64,000 nt of DNA, from NCBI RefSeq assembly GCF_001708505.1, contig NZ_CP015992.1, positions 1,860,001 through 1,924,000 on the forward strand. The letters are read 5' to 3'. The stretch is from Pseudomonas sp. TCU-HL1 (lineage in GTDB: Bacteria; Pseudomonadota; Gammaproteobacteria; Pseudomonadales; Pseudomonadaceae). Numbering within the stretch: the first letter of the stretch is position 1; the number at the start of each line of letters is the position of its first letter. The translations under genes were made by a program, and so were the position numbers. Under the pieces are notes generated by a model that worked only from the letters and a program-made list of their open reading frames with translations, was not told the origin of the DNA and ran no database searches. Below are positions 51,617 to 60,357 of the stretch, in pieces.

Positions 51617-54514
51617 TTATTGGCAGGCTTCGCAGTCGGGGTTATCGATGGAGCAGGCCTTCGGCACCGGGGCCGGCTGGGGCTGAGCCTGCGGAGCCGG
51701 GGCGGCTTGCAGGGTTTCGCTGCCACCTGCGGATACGGCGTTCAGCTTGCCGGTGTTGATGGTCGACTTCTCGGTGCTGGTGGCGGCCAGGGCGCGGAGG
51801 TAGTAGGTGGTTTTCAGGCCACGGTACCAAGCCATGCGGTAGGTCACGTCCAGTTTCTTGCCCGAGGCGCCGGCGATGTAGAGGTTCAGGGACTGGGCCT
51901 GATCGATCCACTTCTGGCGGCGGCTGGCGGCGTCGACGATCCACTTGGTATCGACTTCGAACGCGGTGGCGTACAGGTCTTTCAGGTCTTGCGGGATGCG
52001 CTCGATCTGCTGCACGGAGCCGTCGTAGTACTTCAGGTCGTTGACCATGACCGGGTCCCACAGGCCACGGGCTTTGAGGTCGTGTACCAGGTAGGGGTTG
52101 ATCACGGTGAACTCGCCGGAGAGGTTCGATTTCACGTAGAGGTTCTGGTAGGTCGGCTCGATGGACTGCGATACGCCGGTGATGTTGGCGATGGTCGCGG
52201 TCGGCGCGATGGCCATGATGTTCGAGTTACGAATACCTTTCTTGACGCGCTCGCGAACCGGGGCCCAGTCCAGGGACTCGGTCAGGTCGACGTCGATGTA
52301 TTTCTGGCCACGGGCCTCGATGAGGATCTGCTGGGAGTCCAGCGGCAGGATGCCTTTGGACCACAGGGAGCCGTCGAAGGTCTCGTAGGCGCCGCGCTCG
52401 TCAGCCAGGTCACAGGAGGCCTGGATGGCGAAGTAGCTCACCGCTTCCATGGACTTGTCGGCGAACTCGATGGCCGCATCGGAGCCGTAGGCGATGTGCT
52501 GCAGGTACAGGGCGTCCTGGAAGCCCATGATGCCGAGGCCGACCGGACGGTGCTTGAGGTTCGAGTTGCGAGCCTGCGGGACCGAGTAGTAGTTGATGTC
52601 GATAACGTTATCGAGCATGCGCACTGCGGTCTTGACGGTCTTCTCGAGCTTGGCGGTGTCCAGCTTGCCATCGATGATGTGGTTGACCAGGTTGATCGAG
52701 CCCAGGTTGCAGACCGCGATCTCGTCCTTGTTGGTGTTCAGGGTGATCTCGGTGCACAGGTTGGAGCTGTGGACCACGCCCACGTGCTGCTGCGGGCTGC
52801 GCAGGTTGCACGGGTCCTTGAAGGTCAGCCAAGGGTGGCCGGTCTCGAAGAGCATCGAGAGCATCTTGCGCCACAGGTCTTTGGCCTGGATGGTCTTGAA
52901 CAGCTTGATCTTGCCGTACTGGGTCAGGGCTTCGTAGTACTCGTAGCGCTCTTCGAAGGCCTTGCCGGTCAGGTCGTGCAGGTCCGGTACTTCGGACGGC
53001 GAGAACAGGGTCCACTGGCCATCGTCGAACACGCGCTTCATGAACAGGTCGGGAATCCAGTTCGCGGTGTTCATGTCGTGGGTACGGCGGCGGTCGTCAC
53101 CGGTGTTCTTGCGCAGCTCGATGAACTCTTCGATGTCCATGTGCCAGGTTTCGAGGTACGCGCAGACGGCGCCCTTGCGCTTGCCACCCTGGTTCACGGC
53201 TACGGCGGTGTCGTTCACGACTTTCAGGAACGGAACTACGCCCTGGGACTTGCCGTTGGTGCCCTTGATGTAGGAACCCAGTGCACGGACCGGGGTCCAG
53301 TCGTTGCCCAGGCCACCAGCGAATTTCGACAGCATGGCGTTGTCGTGGATGGCGCTGTAGATGCCCGACAGGTCGTCCGGCACGGTGGTCAGGTAGCAGG
53401 ACGACAGCTGCGGACGCAGGGTGCCGGCGTTGAACAGGGTCGGGGTCGACGACATGTAGTCGAAGGAGGACAGCAGGTTGTAGAACTCGATGGCGCGTTC
53501 TTCTTTCTGCTTCTCTTCGATGGCCAGGCCCATGGCCACACGCATGAAGAAGACTTGCGGCAGTTCGAAGCGGATGCCGTCCTTGTGGATGAAGTAACGG
53601 TCGTACAGGGTCTGCAGGCCGAGATAGGTGAACTGCTGGTCACGCTCGTGGTTGATGGCCTTGCCCAGTTTTTCCAGGTCGAAGGTCTTCAGCTGCGGGT
53701 CGAGCAGCTCGAATTCCACGCCTTTCTCCACGTAGGCCGGCAGGGCCTTGGCGTAGAGGTCGGCCATCTCGTGGTGAGTGGCGCTCTCGGCAACACCAAG
53801 GAAGCCCAGCGCTTCGGCGCGCAGGGTGTCCATCAGCAGGCGGGCGGTGACGTAGGAGTAGTTCGGCTCGCGCTCTACCAGGGTACGGGCGGTCATCACC
53901 AGGGCGGTGTTGACGTCCTTCTCGGCCACGCCGTCGTAGAGGTTCTTCAGGGTTTCACGTTCGATCAGCGAGCCGTCGACTTCGGCCAGGGCTTCGCAGG
54001 CTTCGCTGATGATGGTGTTCAGGCGGCCCATGTCCAGCGGCACGAGGCTACCGTCGGCACGGGTGATGCGGATGCTCGGGTGCGGCTGGGCCACATCGCT
54101 GGCGGCGCTGCGCTTGGAGCGCTCCTGGGCGCGGGATTCGCGGTAGATTACGTAGTCGCGGGCGACTTTCTGCTCGCCGGCGCGCATCAGGGCCAGTTCG
54201 ACCTGGTCCTGGATCTCTTCGATGTGGATGGTGCCGCCGGAGGGCATGCGGCGCTTGAAGGTCGCGGTGACCTGCTCGGTCAGGCGCGCGACGGTCTCAT
54301 GGATACGCGAAGAAGCTGCGGCAGTACCGCCTTCCACGGCGAGGAACGCTTTGGTGATAGCAACGGTGATCTTGTCGTCGGTGTACGCAACGACGGTGCC
54401 GTTGCGTTTGATCACGCGCAGCTGGCCGGGCGCGGTGGCTGCCAGATCCTGGTTGGAATCGGCGGCCTGCAGCGCTGCAGCCTGCGGGTTCTCGCGAGTG
54501 GTGTCGGTCTGCAT
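51617..54514 (-). CDS. nrdA: Class Ia ribonucleotide reductase, large subunit
   Basis: A 965-residue catalytic subunit with two N-terminal ATP-cones (about residues 28-120, VIKRNGTVVAYTDDKITVAI, and about 140-230, IRITRADGSLVPLDMGRLNT), as known for P. aeruginosa NrdA. Active-site pieces are LRPQLSSCYL (reducible Cys), SSNLCTEITLN (radical Cys and Glu) and the C-terminal shuttle pair in DCEACQ. The cones sense dATP/ATP to set overall activity. I chose the second ATG (MQTDTTREN) because GGAG lies six bases before it; an upstream ATG adds four residues. Control is likely by NrdR and DnaA (see the upstream sites). Confidence 0.95.
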   Translation of the reverse strand: MQTDTTRENPQAAALQAADSNQDLAATAPGQLRVIKRNGTVVAYTDDKITVAITKAFLAVEGGTAAASSRIHETVARLTEQVTATFKRRMPSGGTIHIEEIQDQVELALMRAGEQKVARDYVIYRESRAQERSKRSAASDVAQPHPSIRITRADGSLVPLDMGRLNTIISEACEALAEVDGSLIERETLKNLYDGVAEKDVNTALVMTARTLVEREPNYSYVTARLLMDTLRAEALGFLGVAESATHHEMADLYAKALPAYVEKGVEFELLDPQLKTFDLEKLGKAINHERDQQFTYLGLQTLYDRYFIHKDGIRFELPQVFFMRVAMGLAIEEKQKEERAIEFYNLLSSFDYMSSTPTLFNAGTLRPQLSSCYLTTVPDDLSGIYSAIHDNAMLSKFAGGLGNDWTPVRALGSYIKGTNGKSQGVVPFLKVVNDTAVAVNQGGKRKGAVCAYLETWHMDIEEFIELRKNTGDDRRRTHDMNTANWIPDLFMKRVFDDGQWTLFSPSEVPDLHDLTGKAFEERYEYYEALTQYGKIKLFKTIQAKDLWRKMLSMLFETGHPWLTFKDPCNLRSPQQHVGVVHSSNLCTEITLNTNKDEIAVCNLGSINLVNHIIDGKLDTAKLEKTVKTAVRMLDNVIDINYYSVPQARNSNLKHRPVGLGIMGFQDALYLQHIAYGSDAAIEFADKSMEAVSYFAIQASCDLADERGAYETFDGSLWSKGILPLDSQQILIEARGQKYIDVDLTESLDWAPVRERVKKGIRNSNIMAIAPTATIANITGVSQSIEPTYQNLYVKSNLSGEFTVINPYLVHDLKARGLWDPVMVNDLKYYDGSVQQIERIPQDLKDLYATAFEVDTKWIVDAASRRQKWIDQAQSLNLYIAGASGKKLDVTYRMAWYRGLKTTYYLRALAATSTEKSTINTGKLNAVSAGGSETLQAAPAPQAQPQPAPVPKACSIDNPDCEACQ

Positions 54515-55226
54515 GGGGTTCTCCATGTTCTGATTTATGTAAGAGCGCCTGAGTCGCCTTCATTCCTTTTCACAACGCCGTACGCACGGCGAGACGCCGG
54601 GCGCGAAGGTGTGGTGCTACGAGGCAGAAAGGACAGGACTCAAGTGCCTTCCTGGCCCTACAAGTCAAACGTCACGGTGTTAAACCGCCGTGACAACACA
54701 ATACCTAGTGGTGGGCGTTGTTCACGCCGCACCGGCTTCCGGCCCCCAGTCACGGTCGTTGTGTCCTGGGCCGGCACCATTCGCCAGGGGCGGATGGTGG
54801 GTGAAATACCGCATATGACGCACCGGTGGTCAGGCCCTGAAAAAGCCTTTAGCGCTTGGTTCTAGTTGTGTCCGGTGGTACGCCCTCACCCCAATATGTA
54901 GGGGCTGGGCTCGATGGGGGTACAAGATAATGCGCTGCTGGGGGTATTGCAAGGTGACCCACAACATCTAGCCTGTGGATAACTTGTGGGTGATTTGTGG
55001 GTGACTGCGGAGTAATGAACGCCAAGGCCCACTGGCTCTAGGTTCTGCCGTTCGTCGCCGCCGAAAGGCAGGTTTACGAGGGGGAAGGATGCTGTCGACG
55101 GCGTCGCAAGCTAACACAATATCTTGTGTTTTCGTGGTGGCTTGGCATGCGCTGTGCTATTGAGCCGGCATTGATACAATGCGAACCCTTTTCCGATGGT
55201 CCGGACGCTGTCTGCGGGAGTGCGTG
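54515..55226. promoter_or_regulatory. nrdA control region: NrdR-type boxes and DnaA box
   Basis: No gene was found in these 700 bases. Three NrdR-like palindromes lie here: ACACAATACCTAGTGG at 54696-54711, CCCCAATATGTAGGGG at 54889-54904 and the perfect ACACAATATCTTGTGT at 55114-55129. A consensus DnaA box occurs as TGTGGATAA at 54974-54982, followed by two TTGTGGGTGA copies. NrdR represses class I RNR operons from paired boxes, and DnaA controls nrdAB in E. coli. The third box is nearer the divergent response-regulator gene. Confidence 0.65.
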
Positions 55227-55952
55227 GTGGAGCAAGAAGCCTGGCGAATTCTCATTGTCGAAGATGATCAGCGACTCGCTGATCTGACGCGCGAATACCT
55301 GGAAGGCAATGGCTTGCAGGTAGCCATCGAGTCCGATGGCGGCCAGGCGGTGGCGCGCATCCTCAAGGAACGCCCGGACCTGGTGGTGCTGGACCTGATG
55401 CTGCCCGGCGAAGATGGCTTGTCCATCTGCCGCAAGCTGCGCGGCCAGTACGAGGGGCCGATCCTGATGCTGACCGCGCGCACCGACGACATGGACCAGG
55501 TGCTGGGCCTGGAGCTGGGTGCCGATGACTATGTATGCAAGCCGGTGCGCCCGCGTGTGCTGTTGGCGCGCATTCGTGCCCTGTTGCGGCGCAGCGAGGC
55601 GATCGTCGAGGCACCCGCACCGGAAGCGCAGCGGCGCCTGGAGTTCGGTCCGCTGGTGATCGACAGCGCCATGCGCGAAGCCTGGCTCAACGAGCGCAGC
55701 ATCGAGCTGACCAGCGCCGAGTTCGATCTGCTGTGGCTGTTGGCATTCAACGCCGGGCGCATCCTGTCCCGCGAGGAAATCTTCAACTCCCTGCGTGGCA
55801 TCGAGTACGACGGCCAGGACCGTTCCATCGACGTGCGCATTTCGCGCATTCGCCCGAAGATCGGCGATGACCCCATGCACCCGCGTCTGATCAAGACGGT
55901 GCGCAGCAAGGGCTACCTGTTTGTAAGAGAGGCCGCCGAAGGCCTGGCCTGA
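55227..55952 (+). CDS. OmpR-family response regulator (RstA-like)
   Basis: A 241-residue regulator. The receiver domain has the acidic pair in IVEDDQRL, the phospho-Asp in VVLDLMLPG and Lys in VCKPVRP. A winged-helix DNA-binding domain ends in TVRSKGYLFV. GTG start chosen because GGGAG lies seven bases before it and the frame upstream is poor. The sensor gene follows. P. aeruginosa has an equivalent pair next to nrdA (PA1157-PA1158 as I recall). Confidence 0.9.
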   Translation: MEQEAWRILIVEDDQRLADLTREYLEGNGLQVAIESDGGQAVARILKERPDLVVLDLMLPGEDGLSICRKLRGQYEGPILMLTARTDDMDQVLGLELGADDYVCKPVRPRVLLARIRALLRRSEAIVEAPAPEAQRRLEFGPLVIDSAMREAWLNERSIELTSAEFDLLWLLAFNAGRILSREEIFNSLRGIEYDGQDRSIDVRISRIRPKIGDDPMHPRLIKTVRSKGYLFVREAAEGLA

Positions 55953-55996
55953 GCCGCTTTTTCTCGCTGCTACGGTCACCATTTGAGCAATTGGGC

Positions 55997-57613
55997 ATGA
56001 ACTCGATTTTCCTGCGCATCTATGGCGGCATGCTGGTGACCCTGGTGCTGGTGGCATTGCTGGGTGTCTTCACCATTCACCAGGTCAACCAGGTGCGCGC
56101 TGACCAGTATCGCGAGAGCCTTGCACGCGGCACCTTCCGCCTGATGGCGGATAACCTGCAACCCATGAACGAGGTTGAGCGCCGCCGCGCCATCGTGCTC
56201 TGGGGCCGGTTGCTGGGCATTCCCCTGGAGCTGCAGCCGATGGAGGGCTCGGGGCTCGACACTAGCGCACGTGGCCGCCTGGTGCGCGGGCAGGTGCTGG
56301 TGGAGCAGACTGGGCCGCATGCGGCGCGGGTGTTCAGCCTGGTCAGCGTGGGCGAGCGGCTGATGCTGACCGGCGAGGTGGAGCAGATCAGCGAGCAGCT
56401 GGCGCGGGCCACCGTCTATTTATTGATGGATGAGCTGGTGCGCTTCCCGGTGAACGAACAGCCGCAGCGCCTGGCATCCCTCAAGGAGAACAAGCAGTTC
56501 GGTTTCGACTTGCGCTTGATCCCCCTGAAGAGCGCCGACCTCGACGTCGACCAGCGCCGCCGGGTGGATGAGGGCGATACCGTGATGGCCCTCGGCAAGG
56601 ACGGCGACTCCATCCGTGTGTTCGCCGGCATGGTGGACACGCCCTGGGTGCTGGAGATGGGGCCGTTGCACCAGATGAACCCCTATCCGCCGCAGATGCT
56701 GGTGCTGATTGGTTTCCTCGGCCTGACCCTGATCGGGTTGACCGTGTACTTCCTGGTGCGCCAGCTGGAGCACCGCCTGATGGGGCTGGAGAGTGCTGCC
56801 ACCGCCATCGCCCAGGGCAAGTTGGATGCGCGGGTACCGGCCAGGGGGGCGGACTCGGTGGGGCGGCTGGCGGCGGCCTTCAATGGCATGGCCGAGCAGT
56901 TGCAGCGGCTCATCTCCCTGCAGCGGGAGCTGATCCGCGCGGTGTCCCACGAGCTGCGCACCCCGGTGGCACGCTTGCGCTTCGGCCTGGAGATGATTGC
57001 CGACGCGGAGAGCGACACGGCCCGGCGCAAGTACATGGACGGCATGGACGGCGATATCCAGGAGCTGGATAAGCTGGTGGACGAGATGCTGACCTATGCG
57101 CGCCTGGAGCAGGGCTCGCCGGCGCTGCATTTCCAGCGCGTGGACCTGGATGCGCTGTTCGACCAGGTGATTGCCGAACTGTCCCCCCTGCGCGCCACTG
57201 TGCGTATCGAGCGCGGCCTGTGCCTGAACGTCGGCAGCGACGGTGCCTGGGTGGAAGCCGAGCCGCGCTACTTGCATCGGGCGTTGCAGAATCTGGTGAG
57301 CAACGCCATGCGCCATGCCGAGTCGCGGGTGCAGTTGAACTACCAGATCGGTCACAAGCGCTGCCGCATCGATGTCGAGGACGATGGCCCCGGCATACCG
57401 GAAAGCCAGTGGGAGAAAATCTTCAAGCCCTTCATGCGCCTGGACGACAGCCGCACCCGCGCCTCCGGCGGCCACGGCCTGGGGCTGTCCATCGTCCGGC
57501 GGATCATCTACTGGCACGCCGGCCGCGCGCAGATTGGCCGTAGCGATGCGCTGGGTGGCGCGCGATTCAGCCTGGTGTGGCCGCGGCGGCAGAGCGAGGC
57601 GGAAACGCTGTAG
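55997..57613 (+). CDS. Sensor histidine kinase (RstB-like)
   Basis: A 538-residue kinase with transmembrane helices at about 8-29 and 235-255 enclosing a 200-residue periplasmic sensor, then HAMP, H-box (RAVSHELRTPVARLRF), N-box (NLVSNAMRHAE), EDDGPGIP and GHGLGLSIVRR. All catalytic pieces are present. It pairs with the regulator 44 bases upstream. The signal is unknown. The ATG was chosen over a TTG two codons earlier. Confidence 0.9.
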   Translation: MNSIFLRIYGGMLVTLVLVALLGVFTIHQVNQVRADQYRESLARGTFRLMADNLQPMNEVERRRAIVLWGRLLGIPLELQPMEGSGLDTSARGRLVRGQVLVEQTGPHAARVFSLVSVGERLMLTGEVEQISEQLARATVYLLMDELVRFPVNEQPQRLASLKENKQFGFDLRLIPLKSADLDVDQRRRVDEGDTVMALGKDGDSIRVFAGMVDTPWVLEMGPLHQMNPYPPQMLVLIGFLGLTLIGLTVYFLVRQLEHRLMGLESAATAIAQGKLDARVPARGADSVGRLAAAFNGMAEQLQRLISLQRELIRAVSHELRTPVARLRFGLEMIADAESDTARRKYMDGMDGDIQELDKLVDEMLTYARLEQGSPALHFQRVDLDALFDQVIAELSPLRATVRIERGLCLNVGSDGAWVEAEPRYLHRALQNLVSNAMRHAESRVQLNYQIGHKRCRIDVEDDGPGIPESQWEKIFKPFMRLDDSRTRASGGHGLGLSIVRRIIYWHAGRAQIGRSDALGGARFSLVWPRRQSEAETL

Positions 57614-57659
57614 GTTTTGCTTCGCTTTTCTGTGGGAGATTCCATGTCAATCAGCCGCG

Positions 57660-57858
57660 CAGCGGCCCGTAGGTTGGTCCGAGCCTGCGAGGCCCAACGT
57701 GGCCAGTCACAGGCGCCGCAGCGTTGGGTTTCGCTGCGCTCTACACCAACCTACGAGAGGTTCGTGAGCGAATTTATTCGCGATGCAGGCCGAAGGGCTG
57801 ACATAGGACAGCTGTGCTGTCCCTTTCGCGATTGAAATCGCTCCCACAAGGTCGGGGA
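57660..57858. repeat. Dispersed repeats between sensor kinase and pcpS
   Basis: An imperfect inverted pair GTAGGTTGGTCCGAG (57670) and CTACACCAACCTACGAG (57740) encloses GTTGGGTTTCGCTGCGCTC, the same unit as at 37094-37128. It is followed by REP arms GAGCGAATTTATTCGCGATG (57769) and CGCGATTGAAATCGCTCCCA (57828). Convergent genes flank it. Confidence 0.65.
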
Positions 57859-57880
57859 GCAGGAGTGATTTCCACCCGCC

Positions 57881-58597
57881 TCAGGTTGGCACTGCCACCA
57901 GGCTCAATAGGCGCCCCTCGAAGTAGCAGTAACGCCCTTCCAGCTCACGCCCTGCCGTCCATTCCGCCGACAGGTCGATCAGCAGGCGCAAGTGCGCTTG
58001 TGCGCCGTTGCAGTCCGCCAGCTCCGCGTCGTGGAAGTAGAAGCGCTTCTGCGCCAGGGGGTAGAGCGCCTTGAACAGGCTTTCCTTGAGGGAGAAGGTC
58101 AGGGTGATGCGTTCGGCCTGCTGTTCGGGCGCCAGGCCGTCCAGTCGATTCAGTTCGGCCGGGGTGAGAATCTCTTCCGCCAGGCGCAGGGCGCGGTCGG
58201 TAGCCAGGGGTTCTTCCAGGTCCAGCCCCAGGCCGCGCCACTGTGTGCGGCTGGCGACCAGCGCGGTGGCCAGTCCATGATTGTGGCTGATGGAGCCGGT
58301 GATGCCTTCGGGCCAGACCGGCGCGCGGTCTTCGCCCAGGGCCGGCACGTCGGGGCGGCCGGTAAGGGCGAGGAGCGCGGTGCGGGCGCAGAGGCGGCCG
58401 GCGAGGAACTCCGTCTGCCGCTTGGCCACCGAGCGCTGGATATTGGCCGGCGCGGGAATGGCGCAGCGGGGGAAGTCATCGGCGGCGAACAGGGCCGAAT
58501 CGAAGCGGCAGGAGCGCATGACAACACCGGGCAGTGGTTCAGCGAAGGGCCAGGTGGTGTTGAGCGGGCTGCAGCAGGCGGGGTGGTTCGAAGTCAT
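57881..58597 (-). CDS. pcpS: 4'-phosphopantetheinyl transferase, PcpS type
   Basis: A 238-residue Sfp/EntD-class PPTase. The N-terminal half has RQTEFLAGRLCARTALLAL. The Mg/CoA motif is GLGLDLEEPL (two acidic ligands) and the third acidic ligand sits in LTFSLKESLFKALYP; GSISHNHGLATALV supplies the CoA contact. It transfers phosphopantetheine from CoA to carrier proteins. In P. aeruginosa the single PcpS serves both fatty-acid and secondary-metabolism carriers, and its genome neighbourhood (nrdA, then oprH-phoPQ) agrees with this one. Confidence 0.87.
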   Translation of the reverse strand: MTSNHPACCSPLNTTWPFAEPLPGVVMRSCRFDSALFAADDFPRCAIPAPANIQRSVAKRQTEFLAGRLCARTALLALTGRPDVPALGEDRAPVWPEGITGSISHNHGLATALVASRTQWRGLGLDLEEPLATDRALRLAEEILTPAELNRLDGLAPEQQAERITLTFSLKESLFKALYPLAQKRFYFHDAELADCNGAQAHLRLLIDLSAEWTAGRELEGRYCYFEGRLLSLVAVPT

Positions 58598-58689
58598 GGC
58601 GGCATTCTGCCCGGCGTCGATGGAATCGGCCAGCCGCTCGCCCGTTTACATATGTTTGCAAATGGCAAACAAAGCGAAACGGAAGCCTG

Positions 58690-58830
58690 GCCCTGGTTTT
58701 TGCCAGACTAGCCCTGCGTTTCTTCTGGAACGCAGGTGAGGTTGTAGTCTGGAACCCTGGCCATGCCGGTTCCGGACATTTTCTCTGAATTGAGTGCGGG
58801 AGCCTGGATGGGCTCCCGTTTTTTTTTTTT
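58690..58830 (+). ncRNA. Candidate small RNA ending in a strong terminator
   Basis: GGGAGCC-TGGAT-GGGCTCCC followed by eleven or more T residues at 58797-58830 is a textbook Rho-independent terminator on the plus strand. No plus-strand gene precedes it: pcpS runs the other way. A hairpin-forming stretch GGAACCCTGGCCATGCCGGTTCC lies at 58751-58773. A transcript of roughly 90-140 bases is the simplest explanation; the 5' end is not fixed. Confidence 0.4.
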
Positions 58831-58908
58831 GCCTGTCTTGCAGGGGCAGCTGGCGGGTGGGCTGAAGCCTACCCTGGAAAAAGTGTCTTAAGACAGCGTA
58901 GGAGGTTT

Positions 58909-58970
58909 CGTTCAGCTCAGGTTCAAGAAAGGTTCAGGAACGGTTCAGTGGTCGATGGGCAATCTAGCCC
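58909..58970 (+). promoter_or_regulatory. PhoP-binding repeats upstream of oprH
   Basis: Four direct repeats with an 11-base period: CGTTCA at 58909, then GGTTCA at 58920, 58931 and 58942, each separated by five bases. PhoP boxes are pairs of GTTTA/GTTCA-type half-sites at exactly this spacing. The last repeat ends about 11 bases before a -10-like CAATCT. It should give Mg-limitation control of oprH-phoP-phoQ with positive feedback. Confidence 0.8.
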
Positions 58971-59012
58971 CGAGTTCAACGACTACTCGATCACTCGAAA
59001 AGGAATCACACC

Positions 59013-59618
59013 ATGAGCCGTATCTTCAGCCGTATTGCCCTTGCTTCCGCCCTGGCCCTCGCCGCTGCTGGCGCCCAGGCCGCAGACAACTTCGTCGGCC
59101 TGACCTGGGGGCAGACGAACAACAACATCCAGAAGTCCGATTCGCTGAACGCGAACCTGAACAATCCCAAGCTGGACAAGGTCATCCACAAGACCGACAC
59201 CTGGGGCGTGCGTGCCGGCCAGCAGACTGACAGCGGCCGCTACTACATGACCTACGAGAACTTCTCCGACACCAACAGCGGCTACAAGCTGCGCCAGCAG
59301 AACCTGCTCGGCAGCTACGATGTGTTCGTGCCGGTCGGCGACTACAACACCAAGCTGTTCGGTGGCGCCACCCTCGGCCTGGTCAAGCTGGAACAGGAAA
59401 GCAAGGGCCTGAGCCGCGACAGCAACATCAACTACGCGGCTGGCCTGCAGGCCGGTATTCTCCAGGACCTGAGCAAGAACGCCTCGATCGAAGCCGGCTA
59501 CCGTTACCTGCGTACTAACGTCAGCACTGATATGGGTGAACACGGCGGCCCGCGCCTGGGCTCCCTGGATTTGCACAGCAGTGGCCAGGCGTACATCGGT
59601 GCCAACTACAAGTTCTGA
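59013..59618 (+). CDS. oprH: Outer-membrane protein OprH
   Basis: A 201-residue small beta-barrel with a signal peptide (1-23, ending AGAQAAD), alternating hydrophobic strands and a C-terminal aromatic (YIGANYKF) for barrel assembly. It matches OprH of P. aeruginosa, which binds lipopolysaccharide and stabilises the outer membrane under low Mg. It is the first gene of the oprH-phoP-phoQ operon. A GGCCGGGC-GATT-GCCCGGCC hairpin just after it may reduce read-through to phoP. Confidence 0.93.
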   Translation: MSRIFSRIALASALALAAAGAQAADNFVGLTWGQTNNNIQKSDSLNANLNNPKLDKVIHKTDTWGVRAGQQTDSGRYYMTYENFSDTNSGYKLRQQNLLGSYDVFVPVGDYNTKLFGGATLGLVKLEQESKGLSRDSNINYAAGLQAGILQDLSKNASIEAGYRYLRTNVSTDMGEHGGPRLGSLDLHSSGQAYIGANYKF

Positions 59619-59634
59619 TGCGCTCCATGCAACA

Positions 59635-59654
59635 GGCCGGGCGATTGCCCGGCC
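59635..59654 (+). terminator. Attenuator hairpin between oprH and phoP
   Basis: Perfect 8-bp GC stem with a 4-base loop and no T run. It would lower, not abolish, phoPQ expression relative to the abundant porin message. Confidence 0.6.
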
Positions 59655-59679
59655 GCCTCATTGAAAGGGAGAGCTGCCC

Positions 59680-60357
59680 ATGAAGCTGCTGGTTGTGGAA
59701 GACGAGGCGCTGCTGCGCCATCACCTCTACACCCGTCTGGGTGAGCAAGGGCACGTGGTGGATGCTGTTCCCGACGCCGAGGAAGCACTCTATCGCGCCG
59801 CGGAATACCACCATGACCTGGCTGTGATCGACCTCGGCCTGCCCGGCATCAGCGGGCTGGACCTGATTCGCCAGCTGCGCAGCCAGGGCAAGAGCTTCCC
59901 CATCCTCATTCTCACCGCCCGTGGCAACTGGCAGGACAAGGTCGAAGGCCTGGCCGCCGGCGCTGACGACTACGTGGTCAAGCCGTTCCAGTTCGAGGAG
60001 CTGGAAGCACGGCTCAATGCGCTGCTGCGGCGTTCGTCCGGCTTCGTCCAGTCGACCATCGAAGCTGGCCCGCTGGTGCTGGACATCAATCGCAAGCAGG
60101 CACAACTGGACGGCGAGACGGTGCCGCTCACCGCCTACGAATACCGCATCCTCGAGTACCTCATGCGGCATCACCAGCAGGTGGTGGCCAAGGAGCGCCT
60201 GATGGAGCAGCTGTACCCCGATGACGACGAGCGCGATCCTAACGTGATCGAGGTGCTGGTCGGCCGCCTGCGTCGCAAGCTGGAGGGTGGCAGTGGCTTC
60301 AAGCCGATCGACACCGTGCGCGGTCAGGGCTACCTGTTCACCGAGCGCTGCCGATGA
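59680..60357 (+). CDS. phoP: Response regulator PhoP
   Basis: A 225-residue OmpR-family regulator. The receiver has VVEDEALLRHH, the phospho-Asp in VIDLGLPGISG and Lys in VVKPFQFEE. The winged helix ends in IDTVRGQGYLFTER. It activates Mg-limitation and polymyxin-resistance genes. RBS GGGAG. Its stop overlaps the start of phoQ (ATGA), so the two are translationally coupled. Confidence 0.95.
   Translation: MKLLVVEDEALLRHHLYTRLGEQGHVVDAVPDAEEALYRAAEYHHDLAVIDLGLPGISGLDLIRQLRSQGKSFPILILTARGNWQDKVEGLAAGADDYVVKPFQFEELEARLNALLRRSSGFVQSTIEAGPLVLDINRKQAQLDGETVPLTAYEYRILEYLMRHHQQVVAKERLMEQLYPDDDERDPNVIEVLVGRLRRKLEGGSGFKPIDTVRGQGYLFTERCR

Noticed and set aside
50126..54865. A plus-strand open frame of more than 1500 codons opposite nrdB and nrdA
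   Set aside because: It is the mirror of two well-identified genes in high-GC DNA, has low-complexity Val/Gly/Leu composition and matches no domain; antisense frames stay open because of the codon bias.
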